Shown piece by piece: positions 54,658 through 62,888 of a DNA stretch of 64,000 nucleotides. Source of the DNA: Roseiarcus sp963767245 (GTDB lineage: Bacteria > Pseudomonadota > Alphaproteobacteria > Rhizobiales > Beijerinckiaceae). The translations under genes and the position numbers were made by a program. Positions within the stretch are counted from its first letter, which is position 1; every line of letters starts with the position of its first letter. Under the pieces are notes generated by a model. The model saw only the letters and a program-made list of their open reading frames with translations. It had not been told where the DNA came from and did no database searches. Location of the stretch: NCBI GenBank assembly GCA_963767245.1, contig CAVYDG010000021.1, forward strand, positions 248,001 through 312,000, read 5' to 3'.

Positions 54658-55185
54658 TTTTTACGTGCGCATATCTGGGAGTTCGATCCTGGATCGCGGG
54701 CGCTGCATCTGTTCCGTACACGGCGGAGTCCTGCGGTCGGGCGAGACGGCGTATTCGTATTGGTCGATGGGCACAATCCGTGCCGATCGTGTTCATCGGC
54801 TGGCGCGCGTGCCAGGGGCCGCCCGGCGCGACTGCTGTTACGGATGCTCAGGTCGCTGCGCAGGCCTTCAGGGCGGAGACGTCGTCTGGGCGTCCCGGCG
54901 CAGGCCTTCGCGATCGTTGCCGTCGAAGTCCAAGACTGCGTGGGCGATGCATTCGCCGAAGCTCTCTGGCGATGAACATACTCGACGTTGAGGGCCAATT
55001 TGCTCCGAAGAATTTGGCCCTGCTCAAGTGCGGGAGGCTGAGCGGAGCCGGCGCTTCCGACCGGGGCGGCTTTCGGGCCGCCCAATGCTACAGTGCGAAT
55101 CGCGAGAGCTAGGCCGGCCAGCCGAACGCGGGAATACACCACCCGCCGCCCTCGCGACCTCCACGGTGCGGCGCGAGGTGTGCGG
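54658..55185. other. region of uncertain coding
   Basis: About 530 bases. On the plus strand FIGWRACQGPPGATAVTDAQ in one frame and VPAQAFAIVAVEVQDCVGDA in another before TGA at 54973-54975 look protein-like and could be one broken gene, but I cannot name it. The rest holds no clear gene. Confidence 0.35.
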
Positions 55186-56129
55186 GTGAAGCTCGAATTT
55201 TCCGCTCCATATTGGTCGCTGGATCAGGCGAAGGCCTGGGCCCTCACAAGGCATCCGGAACTCGTTTCCTGGGCGGCGAAACCAGCGAATTTCAAAGGAG
55301 CGCCGGTGGCGCTTGCGGCACGCATCGAACTCCATTTGGAGCAAGCAAGAAGACAGGGCCAAGACGTCAACGCGGAACTCTGGCGCGCAAGCCGCAGGCC
55401 GCCTCCCATTCAATCGTCTTCGGCGCGGAACGACGAGCCGGAAAGCCTGAGCGAACATGGACCTGATGGGTCTCAGAGGCAGGAGCAGCCGGAAGGCGAT
55501 GAAAGTGATCTCGCGCCACTCCCTCTCTTTCCAATCGAAGACCACCTCGTTCAGCTTCTTCGGGCCGGAAGGATCAAATCCGTGGGAAAGCGGCCGAGTG
55601 AAAGCCGGCATCGAGAGCTATCAGCAGCCGACTGGACGGGACTCGAAATTGCGGAACTGGTTGGCCTCAGCGTGGCCAAGTCGGAGGCAACCTGTCTCTT
55701 CGTGATGCTGTCTCAACCCGACGTTCTTCGAGAATTTCCCGCGCTCCCCATCGAACCGAAACCGCCAAGTACGGAACGGCCCGACCTGATGACGAAATCG
55801 AGGCGAAAGGGTCGACACTGACTCAGGCGGAGCCCGAGAAATTTGCCGGCGTAACCGAGCGTCGAAAAAGGATTCGCGAGGCCCTCAAAGCTTTGGGAGG
55901 GTCAAGCACAACAGGACTGAGGGACCCCCGAAAAAAGCGGGGCCTTCTGTCTCCCCCAGACCCGATGGTGCTGCATGCAAGCCTGGCACCGCTCAACAAC
56001 GTTCATTTTGGCTGCGGCGCGGGAGCGCCACCTGAAGTCCCTGGCGGCGGCACCACATTCGGATCTCGCGCGTTGGGCGCCCCCTTTTCGATACCTGGGT
56101 CGACCTCTTCAACACGTTTTACGACATGA
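55186..56129 (+). pseudogene. hypothetical protein, frameshifted
   Basis: Start GTG at 55186 (VKLEFSAPYWSLDQAKAWAL). The protein has a helical front (PELVSWAAKPANFKGAPVAL), an acidic linker, PLPLFPIEDHLVQLLRAGRI and a DWTGLEIAEL stretch. The first frame ends at 55821. A change near 55785 would instead read DDEIEAKGSTLTQAEPEKFA, then GVTERRKRIREALKALGG, which looks more natural and stays open to 56129. I do not recognise the family. Just before the XRE regulator gene. Confidence 0.5.
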
Positions 56130-56165
56130 CTTGCGTTTTTAGAAAATATGTGGGATACGCAGGCC

Positions 56166-56660
56166 ATGACGCCAGCACAATCTCGCGCCGCGCGCGGCCT
56201 TCTCAATTGGAACCAGGACGATCTCGCAAAGGCTGCACACGTAAGCTCGGTGACCGTCCGCAATTTTGAGAACGGGAAATCGGCGCCACAACGAGCTACG
56301 CTAAACGTGATGCGCGCCGCCTTCGAGGCCGATGGCGTGGAGTTCACAAATGGCGATCAGCCAGGGGTGAGGTTGAGGTCGTACAAACTCAAGGATGCGC
56401 GCCATGGGCCATTCCCTATCGATGTGGACTTAATCGGATTTGGAGCAACCGATGGCAAGCGTGATATTACCATTCACGTCGAACGCTCCGCGCTTGCGTA
56501 CCTCGACGACCAAAAGGTCGGCAGCGGTGCTGAGCATATGCGGGCTTTTTACAAGCACAGCCATCGAATATTAGGGATCGCGGCTGACAAATATGAACAG
56601 GGCCGCACCGAACCCGACGATATAGTATTGGTGACGCGAGTTGACGTCGCCAGGGGCTAA
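56166..56660 (+). CDS. XRE-type helix-turn-helix protein with DUF1488-like domain
   Basis: 164 residues from MTPAQSRAARGLLNWNQDDL; an ATG 18 bases upstream is also in frame. The helix-turn-helix is at about 1-60 (LAKAAHVSSVTVRNFENGKS). The C-terminal half reads ITIHVERSALAYLDDQKVGS, then RAFYKHSHRILGIAADKYEQ and DIVLVTRVDV, which fits DUF1488 (alternating strands, then A..KY and (V/I)TxxD). A cytoplasmic regulator of unknown signal. Confidence 0.75.
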   Translation: MTPAQSRAARGLLNWNQDDLAKAAHVSSVTVRNFENGKSAPQRATLNVMRAAFEADGVEFTNGDQPGVRLRSYKLKDARHGPFPIDVDLIGFGATDGKRDITIHVERSALAYLDDQKVGSGAEHMRAFYKHSHRILGIAADKYEQGRTEPDDIVLVTRVDVARG

Positions 56661-56663
56661 CTC

Positions 56664-56947
56664 ATGGGCTTTCGTCTATGGCGCCGCGTCCGCATCGTTC
56701 CCGGCCTGCGCGTCAACCTCAGCAAGAGCGGCGTGAGCCTGTCTGCCGGCCGACGGGGGGCGCTTGGTACACCACAGGCCCGCGAGGCCAGCGGGTGACG
56801 CTCGGAGCCCCGGAGACGGGGCTGTTCTGGACGCAACAATCGCCGTCATCGTTGACCCGTGGCAAGGGCCATCGAGTCGCTCTCGCAATCATGGCGCTGT
56901 TCGGGATCTTGACACTCGTGTGGGCAATGATGGTTGGGTCGCATTGA
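56664..56947 (+). pseudogene. DUF4236 protein, frameshifted
   Basis: Front: MGFRLWRRVRIVPGLRVNLS then KSGVSLSAGRRGA. After a change in the G6 run at about 56755: WYTTGPRGQRVTLGAPETGL and FWTQQS, then a membrane helix (RVALAIMALFGILTLVWAMM). The first 60 residues are the DUF4236 hallmark (GFRxxRRxxIxPGxxxNLSKSGxSxSxGxRGxxxTxGxxGxRxTxGxPGTGL). It is three bases after the XRE gene. Confidence 0.75.
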
Positions 56948-57148
56948 TCCGCCTCACCATCACGCCCGCCGCCTATGCCGTGATCGTCGCGACGCACCCC
57001 GCGAGCGCCCGCCTCAAGCGCAGTGGCGCGCCTAACGGCGAATTTTACGTATGGCTCGATCGAGCCGCTCGGCGAATTGCGAAAGCCGGGTGGGAGCTAT
57101 AGGGACGTCATCCTGAGACTGGCGGAGGCGAGTGAGGGCGGAGAATAG
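56944..57148 (+). pseudogene. small DVILRL-family gene, frameshifted
   Basis: From a TTG: IRLTITPAAYAVIVATHPAS, then GEFYVWLDRAA; after a change near 57066: LGELRKPGGSYRDVILRLAE. The three blocks match the copy at 27938 (IKIAISEAAFNAI.., HVWLAPNVVDRF, GPGESYSDVILRL). It overlaps the DUF4236 stop by two bases. Confidence 0.6.
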
Positions 57149-57161
57149 TCGTGCGGTTGTG

Positions 57162-57407
57162 TTACGGACTCGTGGTAACCGACGCACCTTGACGAAGGCT
57201 CATTCGTCTTTGCGCCTCGTCAAAGCTCGCGTCTATCTCACGGGCCACCAGCTCATAGAGCAGTCTGTGTCGGCGAGAACGCATTTGCACGGAAAGCTCA
57301 GCCAAATATGAGGCTTCGGCGTGCGCGCGAAGACCAAACCGTTTGATCAGGTCCGTCGCAGTTGCTGTGACCTCGTCTCTGCGGGGGTCAAAGAATGGCA
57401 ATCGCAT
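57162..57407 (-). CDS. small hypothetical protein
   Basis: 81 residues: MRLPFFDPRRDEVTATATDL, IKRFGLRAHAEASYLAELSV, then RHRLLYELVAREIDASFDEA. Helical and charged, with balanced composition. The A-x-x-L-x-x-x-F-G-x-x-A..A pattern is seen in short rhizobial proteins of no known role. Confidence 0.6.
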   Translation of the reverse strand: MRLPFFDPRRDEVTATATDLIKRFGLRAHAEASYLAELSVQMRSRRHRLLYELVAREIDASFDEAQRRMSLRQGASVTTSP

Positions 57408-57638
57408 CGGAAGGCCCTCAAATCGGACGGGACATGTCCTCGATCACAGTCTGCCAACCCTCATCGGCTTCAACGGGAACAGACGTCGGACGTCCTGTGG
57501 ATTGCGTGGACAACTCGCCCTTGGGCGGCGTCCTCCCGACCATTCCAATGAATTCTGCGCCTGGCAGACGCGAGCGAAGGCGCGTGAGGGTGCTCGCTTA
57601 GGGCTTCGGGGCAGTCGGAGACCCATAGAGAGCTCGCT
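57408..57638. other. intergenic before the second IS21
   Basis: About 230 bases. A 55-codon frame (57434-57601, MSSITVCQPSSASTGTDVGR..) is open, but I see no good ribosome-binding site or family match. Confidence 0.35.
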
Positions 57639-57761
57639 TGCGGCGCGACAATCAGGATGAGAATCGGCCGACAATCAGGATGAGAATACGGCGCCGCGGG
57701 GATATCGAAGGAAGGGCGTAGCCCGACCGTAGATATCCCCGCGGCGGCGGCGAGCGCCCAA

Positions 57762-59339
57762 GTGGCCTCGTCTGGCGGTCACGGCGGCTGGGTTAGGGAT
57801 CGGCCTTCTCTTGTCGAGGGGACCGACTTCTTGCCCGGCCGACACGTCACCGATCGTCAGATGAGGCTATTCATGAACTTGCGTCGCAACCATTCGCCGG
57901 CGATTGCCGGCGCGAAAGCCGGATTCAGCACGGCCGCCGCCTACCGTATTGAAAAGGATCCTCGGCTTCCCAGCCAAAAGAAGGCGCGTCGAGAACGACG
58001 TCGAGCCGATCCCTTCGCCGATGTCTGGGACAATGAGGTCGTCCCGATGTTGAAGGCCGCGCCCGGACTGAGACCGATTGCCGTCTTCGGAGAACTCTGC
58101 CGTCGGCACCCAGACCTGGGCGACGGAACGCGGCGGACCCTCGAGCGCCGCATCCGGGCTTGGCGGGCGGTGAACGGTCCGGATCGGGAGGTCATCTTTC
58201 GCCAGGAGCATCCGCCGGGCCGGATGGGACTGTCGGACTTCACGGAAGTGGCCGATCTCGGCGTCACCATTGCCGGCGAGCTTCTCGACTGCCGACTTTA
58301 TCACTTCCGCTTGCCCTTTTCCGGCTTCGAGCACGCCCATGTCGTGCTCGGCGGTGAAAGTTTCGTCGCGCTGGCGGAAGGGCTACAGAACGCCCTCTGG
58401 GCGCTGGGCGGCGTTCCCGAGCAACATCGCAGCGACAGTCTCTCGGCGGCCTTCCGTAATCTGGGCGCCGACGCCAAGGAGGATTTGACGAAGCGCTACG
58501 AAGCGTTCTGCGCCCATTACGGCATGACGCCGACCCGCAACAATCCAGGCGTCAGCCACGAGAACGGCTCGATCGAGAGCGCCCACGGCCATCTGAAGAG
58601 AGCGCTCGCCGACGCTCTGTTGCTGCGCGCCTCGCGAGACTTTGACGACCTCACCGCATGGCGGGGCTTTGTCGACGACGTCGTTGGCCGCGGCAACCTC
58701 CGCAACGCCAAGCGCATCGATCAAGAGCGAATGGCGTTGAACAAGCTGCCGGTCCGCAAGACCGCCGACTATGAGGAGGTCAACGTCGACGTCACCAGCT
58801 CCAGCGCCTTCACGCTGCGCAAGGTGTTCTACTCGGTTCCCTCGCGACTGATCGGCCATCGGCTGCGGGTGCGCCTTTATGACGATCGGCTCGAATGTTT
58901 CCAGGGCTCGACGCCCATCGTCGTCTTGCGACGCGGTCGGCCCCGGCCGAACGGCAAACATGGCCATGTCGTCGACTACCGTCACGTCATCCATTCCCTG
59001 CGCCGCAAGCCCATGGCGCTGCTCAATCTGGTCTATCGCGATCAACTCTTCCCCCGCCGAGCCTTCGCCCTGGCGTTCGACGCCTTGCTCGCCGGTCTCG
59101 GTGAGAGACCAGCTTGCCGCGCCATGGTCGGGATTCTCGCGCTCGCGTTCGAGCGCTCCTGCGAGGCCGAACTCGCCCTCGCGTTGCAAGTGGCTCTCGA
59201 CGACGGCGTCCTTCCCGATCTCGCTGCGCTGATCGAACGCTTCCGGCCAAAGGACGCCGCATTGCCCGTCGTCGTCGTCAGGCTGCCATCCCTCGCCATC
59301 TACGATCAGATCGCGACAAGCGTTGGAGAAGCGGCATGA
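57762..59339 (+). CDS. istA: IS21-family transposase IstA
   Basis: 525 residues from the GTG at 57762; a TTG at 57831 (LPGRHVTDRQMRLFMNLRRN) is the more usual start for this group. Helix-turn-helix near SPAIAGAKAGFSTAAAYRIE; rve catalytic domain with MGLSDFTEVADLGVTIAGEL, HRSDSLSAAFRNLGADAKED and the acid in NPGVSHENGSIESAHGHLKR. The C-terminal part VFYSVPSRLIGHRLRVRLYD is typical. Unbroken. Confidence 0.93.
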   Translation: MASSGGHGGWVRDRPSLVEGTDFLPGRHVTDRQMRLFMNLRRNHSPAIAGAKAGFSTAAAYRIEKDPRLPSQKKARRERRRADPFADVWDNEVVPMLKAAPGLRPIAVFGELCRRHPDLGDGTRRTLERRIRAWRAVNGPDREVIFRQEHPPGRMGLSDFTEVADLGVTIAGELLDCRLYHFRLPFSGFEHAHVVLGGESFVALAEGLQNALWALGGVPEQHRSDSLSAAFRNLGADAKEDLTKRYEAFCAHYGMTPTRNNPGVSHENGSIESAHGHLKRALADALLLRASRDFDDLTAWRGFVDDVVGRGNLRNAKRIDQERMALNKLPVRKTADYEEVNVDVTSSSAFTLRKVFYSVPSRLIGHRLRVRLYDDRLECFQGSTPIVVLRRGRPRPNGKHGHVVDYRHVIHSLRRKPMALLNLVYRDQLFPRRAFALAFDALLAGLGERPACRAMVGILALAFERSCEAELALALQVALDDGVLPDLAALIERFRPKDAALPVVVVRLPSLAIYDQIATSVGEAA

Positions 59340-60187
59340 AGACGACCGACAAGATCGACGCCGCCCGCATCGACCTGGTGCTTGGCGAGTTGCGACTGCC
59401 CGGCATCAAGCTGATCTGGGCCGCCCTGGCGGCGACCGCTGACAAGGAAGGCTGGCCCGCCGCCCGCTTCCTGGCGGCCCTCGCCGAACAGGAGATGGTG
59501 GAGCGGAGCCGCCGTCGCTTCGAACGGCATCTGGAGGAAGCGCGATTGCCGCCGGGAAAGACCCTCGACACGTTCGACTTCACCGCAGTGCCTATGATCT
59601 CGAAGGCGCAGGTGCAGGCGCTCGCCGCCGGCGACGCCTGGCTCGAAAAGGGAGCCAATCTTTTGTGCTTCGGGCCGCCCGGCGCCGGGAAATCCCATCT
59701 CGCGGCGGCGCTCGGTTTGGCGTTGATCGAAAAGGGTTGGCGCGTTCTGTTCACCCGGACCACCGACCTTGTGCAAAAGCTTCAGATCGCACGCCGCGAT
59801 CTTGCCCTCGAAGCCGCGATCGCCAAACTCGACAAATATCATCTGCTGGTCCTCGACGATCTCGCCTATGTCACCAAGGACCAGGCGGAGACGAGCGTTC
59901 TGTTCGAACTGATCAGCGCGCGATACGAGCGCCGATCCATGCTCATCACCGCCAACCAGCCCTTCGGCGAATGGGGAAAAATCTTCTCCGATCAAGCCAT
60001 GACGCTCGCGGCCATCGATCGTATCGTGCATCACGCCACGATCCTCGAAATGAACGTCGACAGCTATCGGCGAAAGGAAGCCGCCGACAACGCCCGTGGA
60101 CCCGGACGCCCCGGCGACGCGCGCGACAATCAAGGGATCATCCCGATTGTCGCTCCGCGACAATCAAATCATCTCTCGACAAAATAG
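59336..60187 (+). CDS. istB: IS21-family helper ATPase IstB
   Basis: 283 residues, starting by ATGA overlap with istA. Walker A is GPPGAGKSH, Walker B HLLVLDDLAY; the sensor is SMLITANQPFGEWGKIFSDQ. The end TLAAIDRIVHHATILEMNVD is typical. The tail after RRKEAADNARGPGRP reads through the right-end repeats of the element. Confidence 0.93.
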   Translation: MKTTDKIDAARIDLVLGELRLPGIKLIWAALAATADKEGWPAARFLAALAEQEMVERSRRRFERHLEEARLPPGKTLDTFDFTAVPMISKAQVQALAAGDAWLEKGANLLCFGPPGAGKSHLAAALGLALIEKGWRVLFTRTTDLVQKLQIARRDLALEAAIAKLDKYHLLVLDDLAYVTKDQAETSVLFELISARYERRSMLITANQPFGEWGKIFSDQAMTLAAIDRIVHHATILEMNVDSYRRKEAADNARGPGRPGDARDNQGIIPIVAPRQSNHLSTK

Positions 60188-60297
60188 CGCTTGCGTTATC
60201 GTCGCGCCGCGACAATCATCACCTCGCCGCGACCGCCAAAATGGCCATCCTGATTGTCGCTGCTTTCTCATCCAGATTGTCGCGCTACATCGCCGCT

Positions 60298-60750
60298 ATG
60301 AACCTCTTCGTCGACATGGATGGCGTTCTCGCCGACTTCGCCCAGCACTATCAGGCCGTCTTCGGCTGGAGGCCGGAGATAGAGGACAACGTCGACTGGA
60401 CCGCCGTGCGCGAGGTCGAGGACTTCTACCTCAACATTCCGCCCATGGCGGACCTGGAACTGCTTTGGGACCGGATAGAACGCTATCAGCCGATTGTTCT
60501 GACTGGCGTGCCAAAGGAGATCGCCGAGGCGCCCGCGAACAAGCGCGCTTGGGTGAGCAAATATCTCGGCTCCAAGGTCCAGGTCCGCTGCTGTGAGGCG
60601 AGCGAAAAATGGAGGCATGCGCAGCGCGGCGACATCCTGATCGACAACTCGGTCAAGCACCGCAAACGCTGGGTCAAAGCTGGTGGTGTTTGGGTAACGC
60701 ACCGCAGCGCCGAGGGGACCGTTGCGATACTCGACGCTATGGGGGTGTGA
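60298..60750 (+). CDS. HAD-like phosphatase (5'-nucleotidase-type)
   Basis: 150 residues. FVDMDGVLADFAQHYQAVFG has the nucleophile D-x-D-G of the HAD superfamily; QPIVLTGVPKEIA carries the motif II threonine, and GDILIDNSVKHRKRWVKAGG the motif IV aspartate. Close in size and layout to the small deoxyribonucleotidase-like group. The start is only nine bases from the IS21 end, so its native promoter has been replaced or cut off. Confidence 0.8.
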   Translation: MNLFVDMDGVLADFAQHYQAVFGWRPEIEDNVDWTAVREVEDFYLNIPPMADLELLWDRIERYQPIVLTGVPKEIAEAPANKRAWVSKYLGSKVQVRCCEASEKWRHAQRGDILIDNSVKHRKRWVKAGGVWVTHRSAEGTVAILDAMGV

Positions 60751-60828
60751 TAAGCACGGCCCACAGTGGTGGCGCAATAATCGCTTTGCTTATAGAGTCG
60801 CCTACGGAAAATTCACTTAGCTCTAAAG

Positions 60829-60853
60829 GGAACGATGACCCATGCTCTGTGTT
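60829..60853 (+). promoter_or_regulatory. EcfG-type promoter (GGAAC-N16-TGTT) of the CsbD cluster
   Basis: GGAAC at 60829-60833, TGTT at 60850-60853, 37 bases before the CsbD start. One mismatch. Confidence 0.6.
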
Positions 60854-60889
60854 TTCTGAAGCGTAGTGCATGCTTCGGGAGACGCTCAA

Positions 60890-61341
60890 ATGAACAAGGA
60901 CAAATTCGAAGGCGGCGTCCGCTCCGCGGTTGCCAGGGCGAAAGGTCTGTAGGCGCAGCAACTGACGACAAAGCGTCGGAGGTGAAAAGGGCATACGATC
61001 AGGTTGCGGGCAGCGCTCAGACGGCATGGGGCAGCGCAAAGGATGCCGCGAAAGAAATGGCCGATTCGGGTTCCATTCCCGATTTGTCCGGGCTGCGCGA
61101 CGACATCGCAAGGCTGACCCAAGCCGTTTCCGATCTCGCTCAGAAACAGGTCGCTTCTTCCCGCGACCAGGTGGCGGGCGCCGTGGCTGCTGCCGGGGAC
61201 AGCTTGTCGCAGTCGGCAGCGGTAGCGCAGGACAAGTTCGCCGCCGTGGAAGTCGATGTCGAGGCGCGGATTAAGAGGAACCCATGGGGCGCCGTCGCCG
61301 TTGCGGGTCTGATAGGACTGCTCATCGGGAAGATGAGCTGA
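60890..61341 (+). pseudogene. CsbD/DUF883-like stress protein, frameshifted
   Basis: Front: MNKDKFEGGVRSAVARAKG, the CsbD opening. After a change near 60930: VGAATDDKASEVKRAYDQVA, then GSAQTAWGSAKDAAKEMADS, a helical part (DDIARLTQAVSDLAQKQVAS) and the C-terminal membrane anchor NPWGAVAVAGLIGLLIGKMS of DUF883/ElaB-like proteins. A fused CsbD-ElaB arrangement of about 150 residues. The ribosome-binding end GGGAGACGCTCAA lies before the ATG. A general-stress marker gene. Confidence 0.78.
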
Positions 61342-61345
61342 GCGG

Positions 61346-61438
61346 ATGCGCTCGGCGCTCGACATTCTCGGTCACCTTGCCCGCCAAATGCGTTCCTGGG
61401 TGCAGACGGAGCTTTCGCTGCTACGCGCCGCTCCATGA
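61346..61438 (+). pseudogene. phage-holin-like (DUF1469) protein, truncated start
   Basis: Thirty codons: MRSALDILGHLARQMRSWVQ then TELSLLRAAP. This is the start of DUF1469 proteins, which usually sit between the CsbD/ElaB and YihY genes and go on with two membrane helices. Here it stops, and the next gene begins by ATGA overlap. A deletion or frameshift seems to have fused its end with the front of the next gene. Confidence 0.6.
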
Positions 61439-62499
61439 CCCTCGATGGTGGCCGGCGCCCGCCTACGCCGCCCCGCGGCACGTCCGTGCAGGAGAGGAAA
61501 GGATGGGGGTGGCTCGCCGCCGCGGCTCTTATCGCGGTATCGATGGCGCGAGGACAGCGCGATGGGAACGGGCACCCAGAACCAGTATCGGCTTCCCGAT
61601 CGCTTCGCGACGTCACGGAGCAAGACCCGAGTGTCCTGCGTCGGTCGACCGGGTCCCCCTGGGCTTATTTCAGGGCTGACTGGAAGGCCGTCCTTTGGCG
61701 CATATACAAGAAGATGAATGACGATCGGCTACTCTCCGTCGCGGCGGGAGTCGTCTTCTATGGCCTCCTCGCACTGTTTCCTGCGGTTACAGCCTTTGTT
61801 TCTTTCTACGGGCTGGTGGCCGATCCCTCGACCATCCATGAGCACCTTTCCCTGGCGGCGGGCATTCTCCCTCAAGGCGCGCTAGACATCTTGAATGAAC
61901 AACTCACGCGCCTCACAGCGCATCGGACTTCCGCGCTCGGCCTGGGGTTCGCAGGGGGCCTTCTATTCGCGTTATGGAGTGCAAACGCTGGAAGCAAAGC
62001 TATCATGGATGGCCTCAATGTGGCTTACGGTGAATCGGAGAAGAGAAGCTTTATCAAGCTCAATCTTGTCGCGCTCGCTTTCACTCTCGGAGCGATCTTT
62101 GCCTTCATACTCGCTCTAGGCGCTGTGGTGCTCGCTCCGATCGTTCTCTCGTATCTTGGATTGGGCGGCAGCGACGATGCGCTGGTCCGCCTTGCGCGCT
62201 GGCCCGCTCTAATGGCGCTCGTGGTTCTGGGATTAACGATGCTTTATCGGTACGGCCCCAGCCTCAGCGATCCGCAGTGGACTTGGCTTTTCCCCGGAAA
62301 CATCCTGGCTGCCGTCGCCTGGCTAGCGGTGTCAGCGCTTTTCTCCTGGTACATCGCCAGTTTCGGCAACTACGACGCTACCTACGGCTCGTTGGGCGGC
62401 GCAATTGGCATGATGACGTGGATGTGGATCTCTACCATCGTCGTGCTTCTCGGAGCCGAACTCAACGCCGAGCTAGATCGAGCCGCATCTCGGGGTTGA
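61435..62499 (+). CDS. YihY/BrkB-family membrane protein
   Basis: 354 residues. An N-terminal hydrophobic segment (GWGWLAAAALIAVSMARG) and a linker precede the YihY domain: WKAVLWRIYKKMNDDRLLSV, AAGVVFYGLLALFPAVTAFV, GLGFAGGLLFALWSANAGSK, then further helices and GSLGGAIGMMTWMWISTIVV with LLGAELNAELDR. About six to seven membrane segments. The family was once called RNase BN; it is an inner-membrane protein of unclear role, common in stress clusters with CsbD. Confidence 0.9.
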   Translation: MTLDGGRRPPTPPRGTSVQERKGWGWLAAAALIAVSMARGQRDGNGHPEPVSASRSLRDVTEQDPSVLRRSTGSPWAYFRADWKAVLWRIYKKMNDDRLLSVAAGVVFYGLLALFPAVTAFVSFYGLVADPSTIHEHLSLAAGILPQGALDILNEQLTRLTAHRTSALGLGFAGGLLFALWSANAGSKAIMDGLNVAYGESEKRSFIKLNLVALAFTLGAIFAFILALGAVVLAPIVLSYLGLGGSDDALVRLARWPALMALVVLGLTMLYRYGPSLSDPQWTWLFPGNILAAVAWLAVSALFSWYIASFGNYDATYGSLGGAIGMMTWMWISTIVVLLGAELNAELDRAASRG

Positions 62500-62558
62500 G
62501 CGACTGTCTGAACCGCGCCGGGTTTGTCGGAGGCTCTGAACCTTGAGAAGGTGGAGCG

Positions 62559-62888
62559 ATGGCAAGCAGGAAGACGAACCGGTTTTCACCCGAAGTGCGC
62601 GCACGCGCCGTTCGGCTGGTTTTCGAGCACGAGAAGGATCATTCCTCGCGGTGGGCGACGGTAACTTCGATTGCAGCGAAGATCGGCTGCACGTCGCAGT
62701 CGCTCAATGAGTGGGTGAAAAAGGCGGAGATCGCCAGCGGCGTGCGTGGCGGCGTTCCGACGGAAATCTCTGAACGTCTGAAGGCGCTCGAGCGTGAGAA
62801 CCGGGAACTCCGCCAGGCCAATGAAATCCTGCGCAAGGCGTCGGCTTATTTTGCCCAGGCGGAGCTCGACCGCCGGTTCAAGCCATGA
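62559..62888 (+). CDS. IS3-family OrfA
   Basis: 109 residues. Helix-turn-helix (FSPEVRARAVRLVFEHEKDH; SIAAKIGCTSQSLNEWVKKA) and a leucine-zipper end (RLKALERENRELRQANEILR then KASAYF). Its stop overlaps the OrfB start by ATGA, where a -1 slip makes the fusion transposase. Confidence 0.92.
   Translation: MASRKTNRFSPEVRARAVRLVFEHEKDHSSRWATVTSIAAKIGCTSQSLNEWVKKAEIASGVRGGVPTEISERLKALERENRELRQANEILRKASAYFAQAELDRRFKP

Larger units (their letters stand above)
57639..60289 (+). mobile_element. IS21-family element, second type
   Basis: About 2.65 kb. Left end TGCGGCGCGACAATCAGG and right end (reversed) TGTAGCGCGACAATCTGG. Sub-terminal repeats of GACAATCAGGATGAGAA are at 57646-57694 on the left, and several GCGACAATC-type repeats lie at 60120-60289 on the right. 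It differs clearly from the IS21 at 19.1 kb. Complete in appearance. Confidence 0.88.

Noticed and set aside
59665..60297. Upstream extension of the HAD phosphatase frame across istB
   Set aside because: It is a shadow of the ATPase gene; the HAD protein starts naturally at the ATG at 60298.
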